Below, one piece after another: positions 51,276 to 59,621 of a stretch of 64,000 nt of DNA. This DNA comes from Rossellomorea vietnamensis. GTDB lineage: Bacteria > Bacillota > Bacilli > Bacillales > Bacillaceae_B. The notes beneath the pieces are model-generated. The model made no database searches. It saw nothing but the letters and a program-made list of their open reading frames with translations, and had not been told where the DNA came from. Both the position numbers and the translations under genes were made by a program. The stretch spans positions 22,328 to 86,327 of the forward strand of contig NZ_VTEH01000004.1 in the NCBI RefSeq assembly GCF_008180615.1. The letters run 5' to 3'. How positions within the stretch are numbered: the first letter of the stretch is position 1; each line of letters starts with the position of its first letter.

Positions 51276-53663
51276 ATGAAGAATAAATCAAAGATTGTAC
51301 CGATTACACTCAGCACCTCCTTGGTGATGTTTAGTTTTGGAGCCATGCCAGCGGGCGCTGCTTATAATGGAGATGCAGCAAAAGAGAAAATTGAAGAAGC
51401 AGTGGATCAGGTGCTTGAAAACGAACAAGCTGAAGAAACAGCTTCAGATTCTGCAAGCCAGGAGGAATCTCAAGGAGGAGAGACTGAAGAAGCGCCAGTT
51501 GAATCTTCTCCAGAAGAGGAAGAAGCAGCAGTGGAAGAAACTGCACCTGAATCCTCTGAAAGTGAAGAGGCATCCTCTGAAACGGAAGAGAATGGAACAG
51601 AAGAAGAACAGGCTGAATCTGAAAATGAAGCTGAATTAGATGAAGAAACATCAGTTGAGGAAAATCCTGCGGATGAAACTGGCACCAATGAAGAAACGGA
51701 AAGCACAAAGCCGGAAACCGTTGACCTTGACACAAATTTTTCTTTTATAAAAGCTCTATTCAAAGGTCAGATCGAAGCAATGGCCCTTGTGAAGTCCGAT
51801 GGAACAACTATAAATTTAGAATATAAAGCTGGGTATTGGTGTAACTTTGACTATACCGAATTACCTGCTATTAATGGGATTGAAATCACGGTAGAAGGTG
51901 TTACACACACTCTTTTATTTTCAGACTATCTAGAAGAAGTAAAAGCGTATATTTACAGCTGGATGGATAGTAATGTATCGTTTGAGGACAACACTTCAAA
52001 CCTTCTGACGGATATCAACGTCGATCTTCAAGCTGATTTTGAAGTTGATGCGGCGAAATTGAAGCTTAGTGACGGTTCTTTTGTCGAATTAGATCCCCAT
52101 TCCAACTTTGAAATTTTAGGTGAAACGGCAGTAGAAGCAGAGAGCGTAGTTGCTTTATGGCTGGTAATTGGCGGTAAAGAGTACCTTATCGATCTAAATG
52201 GCGAACAAGCCGTGAATGGCGTTCTGGAGATAGTGGTAGATGAAGAGGCTCTTGGAATTATGTCCAATGTAGTTACTAAGATTGACCTGAGCATTCCAGA
52301 TGGTCTCGACCTGCAAGGATTGAAGTTGATTCTTGTTGATGGTTCAGAAGTAGAGCTTGAATCTCACGAAGAATTATATGTTTTGTTGAGTGAAGGCAAC
52401 ATTGAAGTCGAGCATCTTAAATCACTTTGGTTGTTGATCAATGGAAAAGAATGCACGATTGATCTGGAAGATACTACTCTTCTAAATGGTGTACTTACTA
52501 TAAACATTGATGAAGATGACTTAGAGTTTCATAAAGTAACAGATCTTACTTTAACATTGCCTGAGGAGATAGAGATTGAAGAGGCAAAATTGGTTTTGGA
52601 AGATGAAACTACCATTGACTTAGACATCTCTGAAGGATTAAGTTTTGTATTGGAAGATATTTACCTTTCTGATATTTCAGCTTTATGGCTCAAGGTAGAT
52701 GGTGAAGTGTTTACAGTGGATATCACTGAAGGTGATGAAGTGGAAGGTGTGCTGGAGTTCAACCTTGGAATGGATATCTTCTTTGACACTGTAACAGAGC
52801 TGGATTTAAACCTTCCTGAAGGGCTTGATGTTGAAGAAGCGAAACTCGTACTGGCAGACGGTACTCATGTTGACCTTGATTTAACTAAAGGATGGGCATT
52901 CTTATTTGAAGATAAAGAGTTTTATCTGCAAAATGTTTCTGCCCTATGGCTGATGATAGATGGCAAAAAGTGTCTTATCAATCTGGAAGACTGGAACTAT
53001 GAACTTACAGATGAAGGTTATCTTTCTGTAACAATTACGGAAGAACTAATTGATTTGAATGAAACTCCTGAAGAAGAAACTGATATTGAGTTTCTTACTT
53101 GGATTAACATCAATCTTCTGGGCTTTACTGGAACAATCGACAGCGCCTTCCTGGTTTGTGGAGATCACGAACGCCTGGAGCTGGAAATCGTTGATGGCAT
53201 GCTGATACTGGACCTGGAAGATTTAGAGCTTACCATGGAAGAACTTCTTCATCTAGAAATAGTCATTGATGGAGAAACCTATACAATCGAGTTCGATGAA
53301 GAAGAACTCAGCATTGTGGATGGAGAAGTAACAATCGACACAGACATCGAAGTTGTTACAGATAAAGATGTGGACACGGATACAGATACAGACAAAGACA
53401 CCGACACAGACGTCGACACTGATGTGGATGTAGATACAGATACAGATACAGATACAGATACAGATGTAGACGCCGACACCGACACAGATACAGATACAGA
53501 TGAAACACTGACAGGAAATACTGATTCCGATGACACGACCAAGAAGAGCGGTGTGCTTCCTTACACCGGTGAAAACAGTAATATGCTGTTCTATTTAATC
53601 GGCTTGTTCATTACTTCTCTAGGTGTATTCTCGTTAAAAAAGAAAAAATTGACTGAAGAATAA
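51276..53663 (+). CDS. LPxTG-anchored, very acidic repeat-containing surface protein
   Basis: The 795-residue protein has a signal peptide (residues 1-29), a Glu/Ser-rich stretch (30-145), about five or six repeats of roughly 85-90 residues (residues 230-690) sharing LDVEEAKLVLADGT...VSALWLxIDGK, a Asp-Thr repeat linker (residues ~700-745) and the sorting signal LPYTG at 761-765 followed by a hydrophobic helix and KKKKL. It should be covalently anchored by the sortase encoded next. The Asp-Thr linker is encoded by GATACA-type short repeats that may slip. The extreme acidity suggests an extended, calcium- or cation-binding stalk. Role unknown. Confidence 0.9.
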   Translation: MKNKSKIVPITLSTSLVMFSFGAMPAGAAYNGDAAKEKIEEAVDQVLENEQAEETASDSASQEESQGGETEEAPVESSPEEEEAAVEETAPESSESEEASSETEENGTEEEQAESENEAELDEETSVEENPADETGTNEETESTKPETVDLDTNFSFIKALFKGQIEAMALVKSDGTTINLEYKAGYWCNFDYTELPAINGIEITVEGVTHTLLFSDYLEEVKAYIYSWMDSNVSFEDNTSNLLTDINVDLQADFEVDAAKLKLSDGSFVELDPHSNFEILGETAVEAESVVALWLVIGGKEYLIDLNGEQAVNGVLEIVVDEEALGIMSNVVTKIDLSIPDGLDLQGLKLILVDGSEVELESHEELYVLLSEGNIEVEHLKSLWLLINGKECTIDLEDTTLLNGVLTINIDEDDLEFHKVTDLTLTLPEEIEIEEAKLVLEDETTIDLDISEGLSFVLEDIYLSDISALWLKVDGEVFTVDITEGDEVEGVLEFNLGMDIFFDTVTELDLNLPEGLDVEEAKLVLADGTHVDLDLTKGWAFLFEDKEFYLQNVSALWLMIDGKKCLINLEDWNYELTDEGYLSVTITEELIDLNETPEEETDIEFLTWININLLGFTGTIDSAFLVCGDHERLELEIVDGMLILDLEDLELTMEELLHLEIVIDGETYTIEFDEEELSIVDGEVTIDTDIEVVTDKDVDTDTDTDKDTDTDVDTDVDVDTDTDTDTDTDVDADTDTDTDTDETLTGNTDSDDTTKKSGVLPYTGENSNMLFYLIGLFITSLGVFSLKKKKLTEE

Positions 53664-53672
53664 GTTAGGTAA

Positions 53673-53702
53673 CAGGAGGGGGCTTTTCCTCTCCTGTTCT
53701 AT
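53673..53702 (+). terminator. Hairpin between the surface protein and its sortase
   Basis: AACAGGAG pairs with CTCCTGTT, followed by CTATTC. It has no strong T-run, so it may only attenuate read-through into the sortase gene. Confidence 0.5.
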
Positions 53703-53716
53703 TCATGAGGTGAACT

Positions 53717-54436
53717 ATGAAAAAAGTAATTGCGTTCTTATTGATCTTTATCGGGCTTGGTGTCATGGTATATCCGAAAGCAGTCGATCTATATAGTGCC
53801 CAGAAACAAAACAATCTGATAGAGGACTGGGAAAATCAAGAGTATATCTCAGAAAGCACTCAGGCTAACTCGAACAGCTCCAATGAAGATACAGCCAAAA
53901 ACAGCTATATCAATCTCGATTCAATATTCAATCCTGCTGCAGGAACAGCGGAAGCTGCTGAACCTGATTCTATAGAAGAAAGCCGGCAAAATACTGAAGA
54001 GGTTGAAGAGACAGAATCGGCCGAAGAAGAGAGCAAGCCTTTAAGTGACAGCATGCTCGGCATCATCACAATAGATAAAATCAATGTAAAACTTCCTATA
54101 CTTAGAAGTGCGTCGCAATACCACTTAAAGTACGGGGCAGGCCACTTGTCAGGAACTGTGCTGCCTGGTCAGAAAGGCAACAGCGCAATCGCGGCCCACA
54201 GAAGCCGTGAATATGGAAAAATGTTCAACAGGCTGAATGAAGTTAGTGTGGGAGATGCGATTACCGTAAATACCAGAGATGGCAGCTATACTTACAAGGT
54301 GACAGATACTAAAATCGTAAAGCCTGAAGACTTGTCAGTGCTCAATAATACCACCGGAGAAACGCTGACACTCATCACCTGTGATACCCCGGAAAACCCG
54401 GTGAACAGACTTATAATAAAAGCACAATTGAAATAG
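53717..54436 (+). CDS. Class D sortase
   Basis: The 239-residue transpeptidase has an N-terminal membrane anchor and a Glu-rich spacer, then the sortase barrel: IITIDKINVKLPILRS near residue 117, the catalytic histidine in NSAIAAHRSREYGK near residue 156 and the catalytic cysteine in LTLITCDTPE near residue 218, with the arginine in NRLIIKA. The TLxTC motif and layout fit class D sortases. It lies directly after its likely substrate, the LPYTG protein. A strong terminator follows. Confidence 0.93.
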   Translation: MKKVIAFLLIFIGLGVMVYPKAVDLYSAQKQNNLIEDWENQEYISESTQANSNSSNEDTAKNSYINLDSIFNPAAGTAEAAEPDSIEESRQNTEEVEETESAEEESKPLSDSMLGIITIDKINVKLPILRSASQYHLKYGAGHLSGTVLPGQKGNSAIAAHRSREYGKMFNRLNEVSVGDAITVNTRDGSYTYKVTDTKIVKPEDLSVLNNTTGETLTLITCDTPENPVNRLIIKAQLK

Positions 54437-54474
54437 AGAGCAGCTTCTAATCCGGAAGCTGCTCTTTTTTTTGT
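54437..54474 (+). terminator. Terminator of the sortase gene
   Basis: GAGCAGCTTC and GAAGCTGCTC pair across TAATCCG, then TTTTTTTT. Confidence 0.9.
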
Positions 54475-54481
54475 TCTACTG

Positions 54482-54584
54482 TTCGACAAAACCCGGGGCG
54501 TGACAGTCACGCCCCGGGTTTTCTTTGTCTCCAAGCCAGTCGCACACGATGAGTATTCGACAAATTCCGGGGCGTGACAGTCAC
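54482..54584. repeat. Dispersed repeat family A, copies 6 and 7
   Basis: Copy 6 (54482-54523) has a perfect palindrome with 17-bp arms (AAAACCCGGGGCGTGAC-A-GTCACGCCCCGGGTTTT), that is, two fused half-copies head to head. Copy 7 (54556-54584) is a normal single copy. They lie between the sortase terminator and the next gene. Confidence 0.88.
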
Positions 54585-54646
54585 CAATCATATCTTTGTG
54601 GGGGTTGTCATAAAAATAAACCAAGGCACTCATCAAGGAGGCTGTC

Positions 54647-55117
54647 ATGCGGAGAAGAAGAAGCCCTTCATTGCCATTAATGGCCGGACTCGTGCTTTTA
54701 GTTTTGATCATGCTTCTTTTTCTGCGGTCTTGTACGGGTGGAACAGCGTCAGCAGGTTCTCCTGAGGATGCAATCAAAGAATTTTATGAATCCGAACAAG
54801 AGGCCGATTTCGGAAAGGCATGGAACTTATTTCATTCAGAAATGAAGAAGCGGTTTAAAAAGTCTGCTTATATCCAGACGAAAAACCACGTTTTCCTCGG
54901 CCATATGGGAGTGGAAACGTTCGAAGTGGATATCGGTGAAATGGAAAAACTGAAAGAATGGCAAATGTCCAAAGACGGTCCTGTATTTAAAGATGTCACG
55001 GCTGCTGAAGTCACCATGACCTACAACAGCCAATTTGGTGTATTGGAGATCGCGCAAAACTGCTACGCCGTCTTGGAGAAAGGGGAATGGAAGGTGCTTT
55101 GGGATTACGATTATTAA
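54647..55117 (+). CDS. Membrane-anchored small protein (NTF2/DUF4878-like)
   Basis: The 156-residue protein has an N-terminal arginine-rich tail, one membrane helix (residues 11-27) and an extracytoplasmic domain beginning AGSPEDAIKEFYESEQEADFGKAW, which resembles NTF2/DUF4878-type lipoprotein domains. The end is VLEKGEWKVLWDYDY. CAAGGAGGCTGTC precedes the ATG. Function unknown. Confidence 0.7.
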   Translation: MRRRRSPSLPLMAGLVLLVLIMLLFLRSCTGGTASAGSPEDAIKEFYESEQEADFGKAWNLFHSEMKKRFKKSAYIQTKNHVFLGHMGVETFEVDIGEMEKLKEWQMSKDGPVFKDVTAAEVTMTYNSQFGVLEIAQNCYAVLEKGEWKVLWDYDY

Positions 55118-55215
55118 TCAAACGTTTGATTAATAAAAAAATATCAGAAATAGGGTTTTAAAACTGTGTGTCCGGGTAACTAGAAACTAACTTTTTTATA
55201 GGAGGGTGAGAAACT

Positions 55216-55350
55216 GTGACAATGTTATTTATGAAAGCGCGTGAAATGTTTGAACAAGACGCCAAGCGAACGGAAAAGACTGGTGATGATTTATCAGCCA
55301 ATCGTGTATATCGCAGCAAACCTTCACCCATGGGCTTTAAAAAGAAATAA
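55216..55350 (+). CDS. Small ORF, 44 residues, unknown
   Basis: GTG 8 bases after TAGGAGGGTGAG opens 44 codons (MTMLFMKAREMFEQDAKRTE... ends SPMGFKKK). It is closed by its own terminator. Charged, helical at the start. Likely real given the site and terminator. Confidence 0.65.
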   Translation: MTMLFMKAREMFEQDAKRTEKTGDDLSANRVYRSKPSPMGFKKK

Positions 55351-55369
55351 CCTATAACTTTACAAAGAA

Positions 55370-55404
55370 TAACCAGCCCAAAAACAGGTCTGGTTCTTTT
55401 TTTG
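55370..55404 (+). terminator. Terminator of the 44-residue ORF
   Basis: AACCAG and CTGGTT pair across a short loop, followed by CTTTTTTTG. Confidence 0.75.
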
Positions 55405-55909
55405 TTTATTTTTAGATAATGCTAAGTGTAAAAAGACTTTTACTTTGGTATCTTATATTACCTTTTTGTCCTTTTATAAAGAAGAACTTGGCGGAAAATC
55501 ACTAACTTTTAAACTTACAAAAATCTTCGCGAAAGCAATCTAAAAGCATCGCCCATTGTGCAATTTTTAAAAATTAGTCGTATTATAGAGGAAAAATTGT
55601 CATAAATTTAATTTTTTTGAAAATTCATGTTTTGGAGAAGGGATAGCAGGGTAATGAAATAATTAAGAACCGGCAAGGTATGAGAGGATTGCTTTTTATG
55701 AAGGGTACGATACATAGGGAGATATACATAGAAAAGGTCTGGAAATCTTGTCGGAAAAAAGGAAAAAGGGGGATTTGGACAATTTTACCGACTGAATGCT
55801 CAGTCATTTTTACCTCATGATACATACTTCTCAGAATCCATTTTTAATGCAAATCTATTTAGTTTATTAGTACCCACATTAAACAAACATAAACAAAGGG
55901 GATGTCAAA
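55405..55909. other. Intergenic region before the sugar-transport operon
   Basis: About 500 bp. The only notable site is the dyad GACTGA-ATGC-TCAGTC at 55790-55805, about 105 bases ahead of the sugar-binding gene, a possible TetR-type operator. A reverse-strand frame at 55625-55825 is not convincing. Confidence 0.5.
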
Positions 55910-57151
55910 ATGAAAAAGCCATTATCATTGGTACTGATGTTCATTCTGCTGGTATCCAGCTTTCTTGCGGGATGCTCTTCTTCTGAAAGCGGATCGGCAG
56001 ACGGTGCAAAGGAAATCAGCTTTATTCACTGGCGGGGGGAAGATTCTGAAGCTTTTAAGGAATTGATCAGCCGCTTTGAAGAAGAAAATCCGGATATCAG
56101 CGTCGGAATGACTGTATATCCTTCTGAAAAATATCAATCTACTGCCCAGACACTGCTTCGTGACGGATCGACTGGTGACGTATTCACCGCCTTTCCTGGA
56201 TCTCAATTTGAAATCATTCAAAAGGCCGGTCTGTTCGAAGACTTAACGGGAGAAGAGCTGGTAGGCAACTTTAACGAAAACTTGATTGATGCAGGCCAAT
56301 CGGATGGAAAGCAATTGGCGCTGCCGCTTCAGCTGGTCTACAACCAGCCTGTCTATAACAAGACGCTTTTTGATGAGCTTGGCCTTGAGCCGGCGGATGA
56401 CTGGGAAGGCTTCCTCGAGCTTTGCCAGACGCTGAAAGATGAAGGCTATACGCCTATCGCATTCCCGGGAGCAGATATCGGCCCTGGGCAAATGATGAAT
56501 CCTATGATGATGAACAATGCGCCTGAGGGTGTCTTCGGTGACATGATGAACGGCGAAACAGAACTGACGGATGAGTGGTGGGTCGATACACTGGCTCAAT
56601 TCCAGGAACTCATGGATAAAGGATATATCGGCGAGGATGCGCTTGGCATGAAGCATGAAGGAGCTATCGCTCAGGTTGCCCAGGAAGAAGCAGCAATGCT
56701 CGCAACAGGTTCTTATGCCATGGCGAACATCAAGGACTTGAACCCTGACCTTGAGCTGGGCTTATTAGCACCTATCACGGTTCCTGCCGATGAAGCGGAA
56801 TTTGAAGGAATCCACACAACTACTTTCATGCTTGCCGTCAACAGCATGTCAGAAAATAAAGAGGAAGCCAAAATGTTCATCGACTTCCTGTCACAGCCGG
56901 AAAATGCCGAATATTACGCCAATGAGACAGGACAAGCCCTAACGATTCCTGATGTGAATTATGAATCTGAATCACTGAAGGCAACAGAAGAATGGATGGA
57001 CAAAAACACCCGCTTCCAGCCTCGTTACCTGATTCCTGATGCAGACGTAGAGAAAGCGGTCATTGCTTCCATTCAAAATGTATTGAGCGGCGCAGACCCG
57101 GAAGCCGCTGCCCAGGAAGCTCAGGAAATCGTTAACCAAAAGATACAATAA
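55910..57151 (+). CDS. Sugar ABC transporter substrate-binding lipoprotein
   Basis: The 413-residue protein is a family 1 extracellular binding protein. Its lipoprotein signal ends LLVSSFLAGCSS. The body shows FIHWRGEDSEAFKELISRFE, then LLRDGSTGDVFTAFPGS and GLFEDLTGEE, typical of sugar-binding proteins of the MsmE type. It is followed by two permeases, but a 285-base gap with repeat elements separates them. AAAGGGGATGTC precedes the ATG. The sugar is not predictable. Confidence 0.9.
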   Translation: MKKPLSLVLMFILLVSSFLAGCSSSESGSADGAKEISFIHWRGEDSEAFKELISRFEEENPDISVGMTVYPSEKYQSTAQTLLRDGSTGDVFTAFPGSQFEIIQKAGLFEDLTGEELVGNFNENLIDAGQSDGKQLALPLQLVYNQPVYNKTLFDELGLEPADDWEGFLELCQTLKDEGYTPIAFPGADIGPGQMMNPMMMNNAPEGVFGDMMNGETELTDEWWVDTLAQFQELMDKGYIGEDALGMKHEGAIAQVAQEEAAMLATGSYAMANIKDLNPDLELGLLAPITVPADEAEFEGIHTTTFMLAVNSMSENKEEAKMFIDFLSQPENAEYYANETGQALTIPDVNYESESLKATEEWMDKNTRFQPRYLIPDADVEKAVIASIQNVLSGADPEAAAQEAQEIVNQKIQ

Positions 57152-57159
57152 TATCTGAT

Positions 57160-57190
57160 TGGGGAGAGAGGGAGACTCTCTCTCTTCCTG
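57160..57190 (+). terminator. Hairpin after the binding-protein gene
   Basis: GGGAGAGAG pairs with CTCTCTCTTCC. Without a T-run it may stabilise the upstream mRNA end or attenuate. Confidence 0.5.
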
Positions 57191-57208
57191 TTACTTAGGA
57201 AATGATTT

Positions 57209-57402
57209 GGAACATTTGCCTGTCGGGGCTGATCAAGGCGCTTACGCTTTTGTTCCGTAGGGCTTCAGCGCCTGAGGGTCCGTACCCACTGGAACGGACT
57301 TAGCCCCTCGGGGTCAAATAACCCTCAGAGAAATAAAAGGAAAGTTTTATTCTCTGAGGAACATTTGCCTGTCGGGGCTGGACAAGGCGCTTACGCTTTT
57401 GA
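57209..57402. repeat. Dispersed element C, one right-end fragment plus one copy, inside an operon
   Basis: A fragment at 57209-57255 (GGAACATTTGCCTGTCGGGGCT through GGCGCTTACGCTTTTG) is followed by a copy at 57299-57402 that begins at TTAGCCCCTCGGGG and ends GCTTACGCTTTTG. Both carry CTTACG instead of CTTGCG. They lie between the binding-protein gene and the permease genes. Confidence 0.85.
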
Positions 57403-57436
57403 TACATAATGTTTTGAGTTTGAAGGAGTGGGTTCA

Positions 57437-58318
57437 ATGGATCTCAAGAAAAATAAAGCCCTGTTTCTGTTTGTGCTGCCGGGCCTCATATTATATTCCA
57501 TCTTTTTTATTTACCCGACATTTTCAGCGCTGTTCTATTCGTTTACCGATTGGGACGGATTGACGCCTGATTATAACTTTGTCGGAGTGGAGAACTACAT
57601 AAATATCGTTACGAATGATTCGATTTTTGCGAAAGCACTTGGAAACAACGTAAAGTTCATGTTGTTTGTTGTTGTTTTTCAAACCTTATTCTCACTTGTC
57701 TTCGCCCTATATCTCGTGAAAAATACAAAGACGAATGTCTTCTTGAGAGCACTATATTTCTTCCCGACCATTCTCTCATCCGTGTCGGTAGCGTTCATCT
57801 GGTCATTCGTGTATGACCCGAACTTAGGAATCTTAAATACCTTGCTGGAGAGAGCCAACTTGGATTTTCTGACACATAACTGGCTGGGAGACCAGGACAT
57901 TGCGATTTTCTCGATTGCAGTGGTACAAGTCTGGATGCATACCGGGCAGATGTTGATTATTTTTGTCGCTGGACTTCAGAATATTCCGAATGACCTCTAC
58001 GAAGTAGCTAAAATTGAGGGAGCTTCCAAGTGGCAGCGGTTCCGTTTTGTCACCTGGCCGCTGGTCGCACCAGCCGCAACCATCGTCGTTGCCTATACAA
58101 CAATTCAGTCCTTCAAGGCGTTCGACCTGATTTTTGCCATGACTCGCGGAGGTCCAAACTACTCTACGGAAATCCTGGCAACCTTAATTTATTCAACAGC
58201 ATTCCGAAGCTTTAAATTCGGTTATGCTTCAGCGGAATCCGTCATTTTCATGATTGTGATCGCCGTCATTACCATCATTCAGTTCAAAGTGCTGCGTTCA
58301 GACAGAGCAGTAAGCTAA
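57437..58318 (+). CDS. Sugar ABC transporter permease (MsmF/UgpA type)
   Basis: The 293-residue protein has six membrane helices. YEVAKIEGASKWQRFRFVTWP near residue 190 is the EAA loop that contacts the ATPase. Its N-terminus (KNKALFLFVLPGLILYSIFF) is typical of UgpA/MalF-like permeases. I chose ATG with AAGGAGTGGG ahead; an in-frame GTG three codons upstream lies in the site. It forms a pair with the next gene. No ATPase is encoded, so a shared MsmX-type ATPase is likely. Confidence 0.92.
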   Translation: MDLKKNKALFLFVLPGLILYSIFFIYPTFSALFYSFTDWDGLTPDYNFVGVENYINIVTNDSIFAKALGNNVKFMLFVVVFQTLFSLVFALYLVKNTKTNVFLRALYFFPTILSSVSVAFIWSFVYDPNLGILNTLLERANLDFLTHNWLGDQDIAIFSIAVVQVWMHTGQMLIIFVAGLQNIPNDLYEVAKIEGASKWQRFRFVTWPLVAPAATIVVAYTTIQSFKAFDLIFAMTRGGPNYSTEILATLIYSTAFRSFKFGYASAESVIFMIVIAVITIIQFKVLRSDRAVS

Positions 58319-58351
58319 TAATTGATTTTTTGAAAAAAGGAGGGGAAATCC

Positions 58352-59161
58352 ATGAAAGTAACAAAAGGTTTCCTTAACGTAATTTATGCCTTGCTGATAA
58401 TTATTCCAGTCATCGCCATCTTCTTCGCGACCTTCAAGTCAAACGCGGAGATGTATCAGGATGTACTCGGACTTCCGGAAAGCTTCAATTTTGGGAACTA
58501 TGTCTCGATGTTTTCTGAGGAATCAATGGATGTTTACTTTTGGAACAGTGTCATCGTAACCTTAATTGGAGTAAGTCTGACATTATTTTTCTCAAGTTTG
58601 ATCGCCTTTGCCATCACCCGGATGTCGGGCTGGCCGGGGAGAATCCTTTTCGGCTTGTTCACATTGGGAATGATGGTTCCAGCGCAAGTGAACATGATTC
58701 CGCTCTATCAACTAGTCTTTGATTTAGGGCTGACCAACAGTCTGACAGGGTTGATCCTGGTCAACATCGCAGTCACCTTGCCAGTGGCAGTCTTCATCCT
58801 GACCGGCTTCATGAAATCACTCCCAAGCTCGCTGTTTGAAGCCAGCCGGATCGACGGTGCTTCCAACTGGCAGATGTACGCAAAGGTGGCCATTCCGTTG
58901 TCACTACCATCCCTCTCGGCTACGGCCATATTCCTGTTCGTGATGATGTGGAATGACCTTCTGTATCCATTGCTGTTCATCACAGACAAGGATTATAAAA
59001 CCTTGCCGCTTGCTCTGCTGGAATTTCAGGGCGAGTACATGACCAACTATCCAATGCTCTTCACTGGAGTTATTATCGCATCAGCTCCAATGGTCATCGC
59101 CTATATCTTCCTGCAGCGTTACTTCGTTGCCGGTATGATGGCAGGTTCATTAAAAGGGTAA
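58352..59161 (+). CDS. Sugar ABC transporter permease (MsmG/UgpE type)
   Basis: The 269-residue partner permease has the EAA loop SLFEASRIDGASNWQMYAKVA near residue 165 and a typical UgpE/MalG-like six-helix layout. AAAGGAGGGGAAATC precedes the ATG. It closes the operon and is followed by a terminator. Confidence 0.92.
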   Translation: MKVTKGFLNVIYALLIIIPVIAIFFATFKSNAEMYQDVLGLPESFNFGNYVSMFSEESMDVYFWNSVIVTLIGVSLTLFFSSLIAFAITRMSGWPGRILFGLFTLGMMVPAQVNMIPLYQLVFDLGLTNSLTGLILVNIAVTLPVAVFILTGFMKSLPSSLFEASRIDGASNWQMYAKVAIPLSLPSLSATAIFLFVMMWNDLLYPLLFITDKDYKTLPLALLEFQGEYMTNYPMLFTGVIIASAPMVIAYIFLQRYFVAGMMAGSLKG

Positions 59162-59192
59162 AAGTCTGAGGTTTCCTCGGGCTTTTTTTTCT
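59162..59192 (+). terminator. Terminator of the sugar-transport operon
   Basis: AAAGTCTGAGG pairs with CCTCGGGCTTT, then TTTTT. Confidence 0.8.
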
Positions 59193-59247
59193 GTCTTATG
59201 GGGCGGTCCCTTCGTAATTTGCCGGAGTGCAGCACCTTAATAGGTTC

Positions 59248-59463
59248 GTTGATAGATTGTCTCTAATCGTTGATAGAATCTAATTTTCGTTGATAGACTT
59301 TCAGAAATCGTTCATAGAATCCTTCTTTTCGTTGATAGTGCGGCTAATTTCGTCGATAGAAAGCAGAAAAACCAAGGCAAGCTTCCGCTAAATGGCGAGG
59401 CAAGAGCAGTTTGGTTGATAGAAGGGGAAAAGTGGTTGATAGAATGATGAAGATGGTTGATAG
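59248..59463. repeat. Array of GTTGATAGA boxes with 21-bp spacing
   Basis: The box GTTGATAGA (or one-base variants) occurs at 59248, 59269, 59289, 59310, 59331, 59352, 59414, 59434 and 59455. Steps are 20-21 bp apart except one of 62 bp (three units). The 12 bases between boxes vary. It lies between convergent genes. Confidence 0.9.
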
Positions 59464-59577
59464 AAACCTCACACCCGTTCCAAAAGAACTTGTAACCTGT
59501 CACTTTGAACAACCCCATAGACTAATCTCAGCCCCAAGATTAGAACAGCAGCAGCACTGCCCAGAGAATAAGCTCAA

Positions 59578-59608
59578 GAAAAAAACGATCACTCTTTAGA
59601 GTAATCGC
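59578..59608 (-). terminator. Terminator of the small membrane proteins (reverse strand)
   Basis: CGATTACTCT pairs with AGAGTGATCG on the reverse strand, followed by TTTTTTT. Confidence 0.8.
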
Positions 59609-59621
59609 CTTCATGTAAATC

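Noticed and set aside
53279..53542. Reverse-strand frame reading SVSVSVSTS
   Set aside because: It is the mirror of the Asp-Thr repeat of the surface protein and has no start signals.
55625..55825. Reverse 66-codon frame before the sugar-transport operon
   Set aside because: Low-complexity, stop-poor AT-rich DNA with no recognisable content; only the dyad inside it seems meaningful.
59248..59463. CRISPR-like array or plasmid iterons
   Set aside because: The 9-bp boxes and 12-bp spacers are too short for CRISPR, and no replication initiator gene or origin is nearby.
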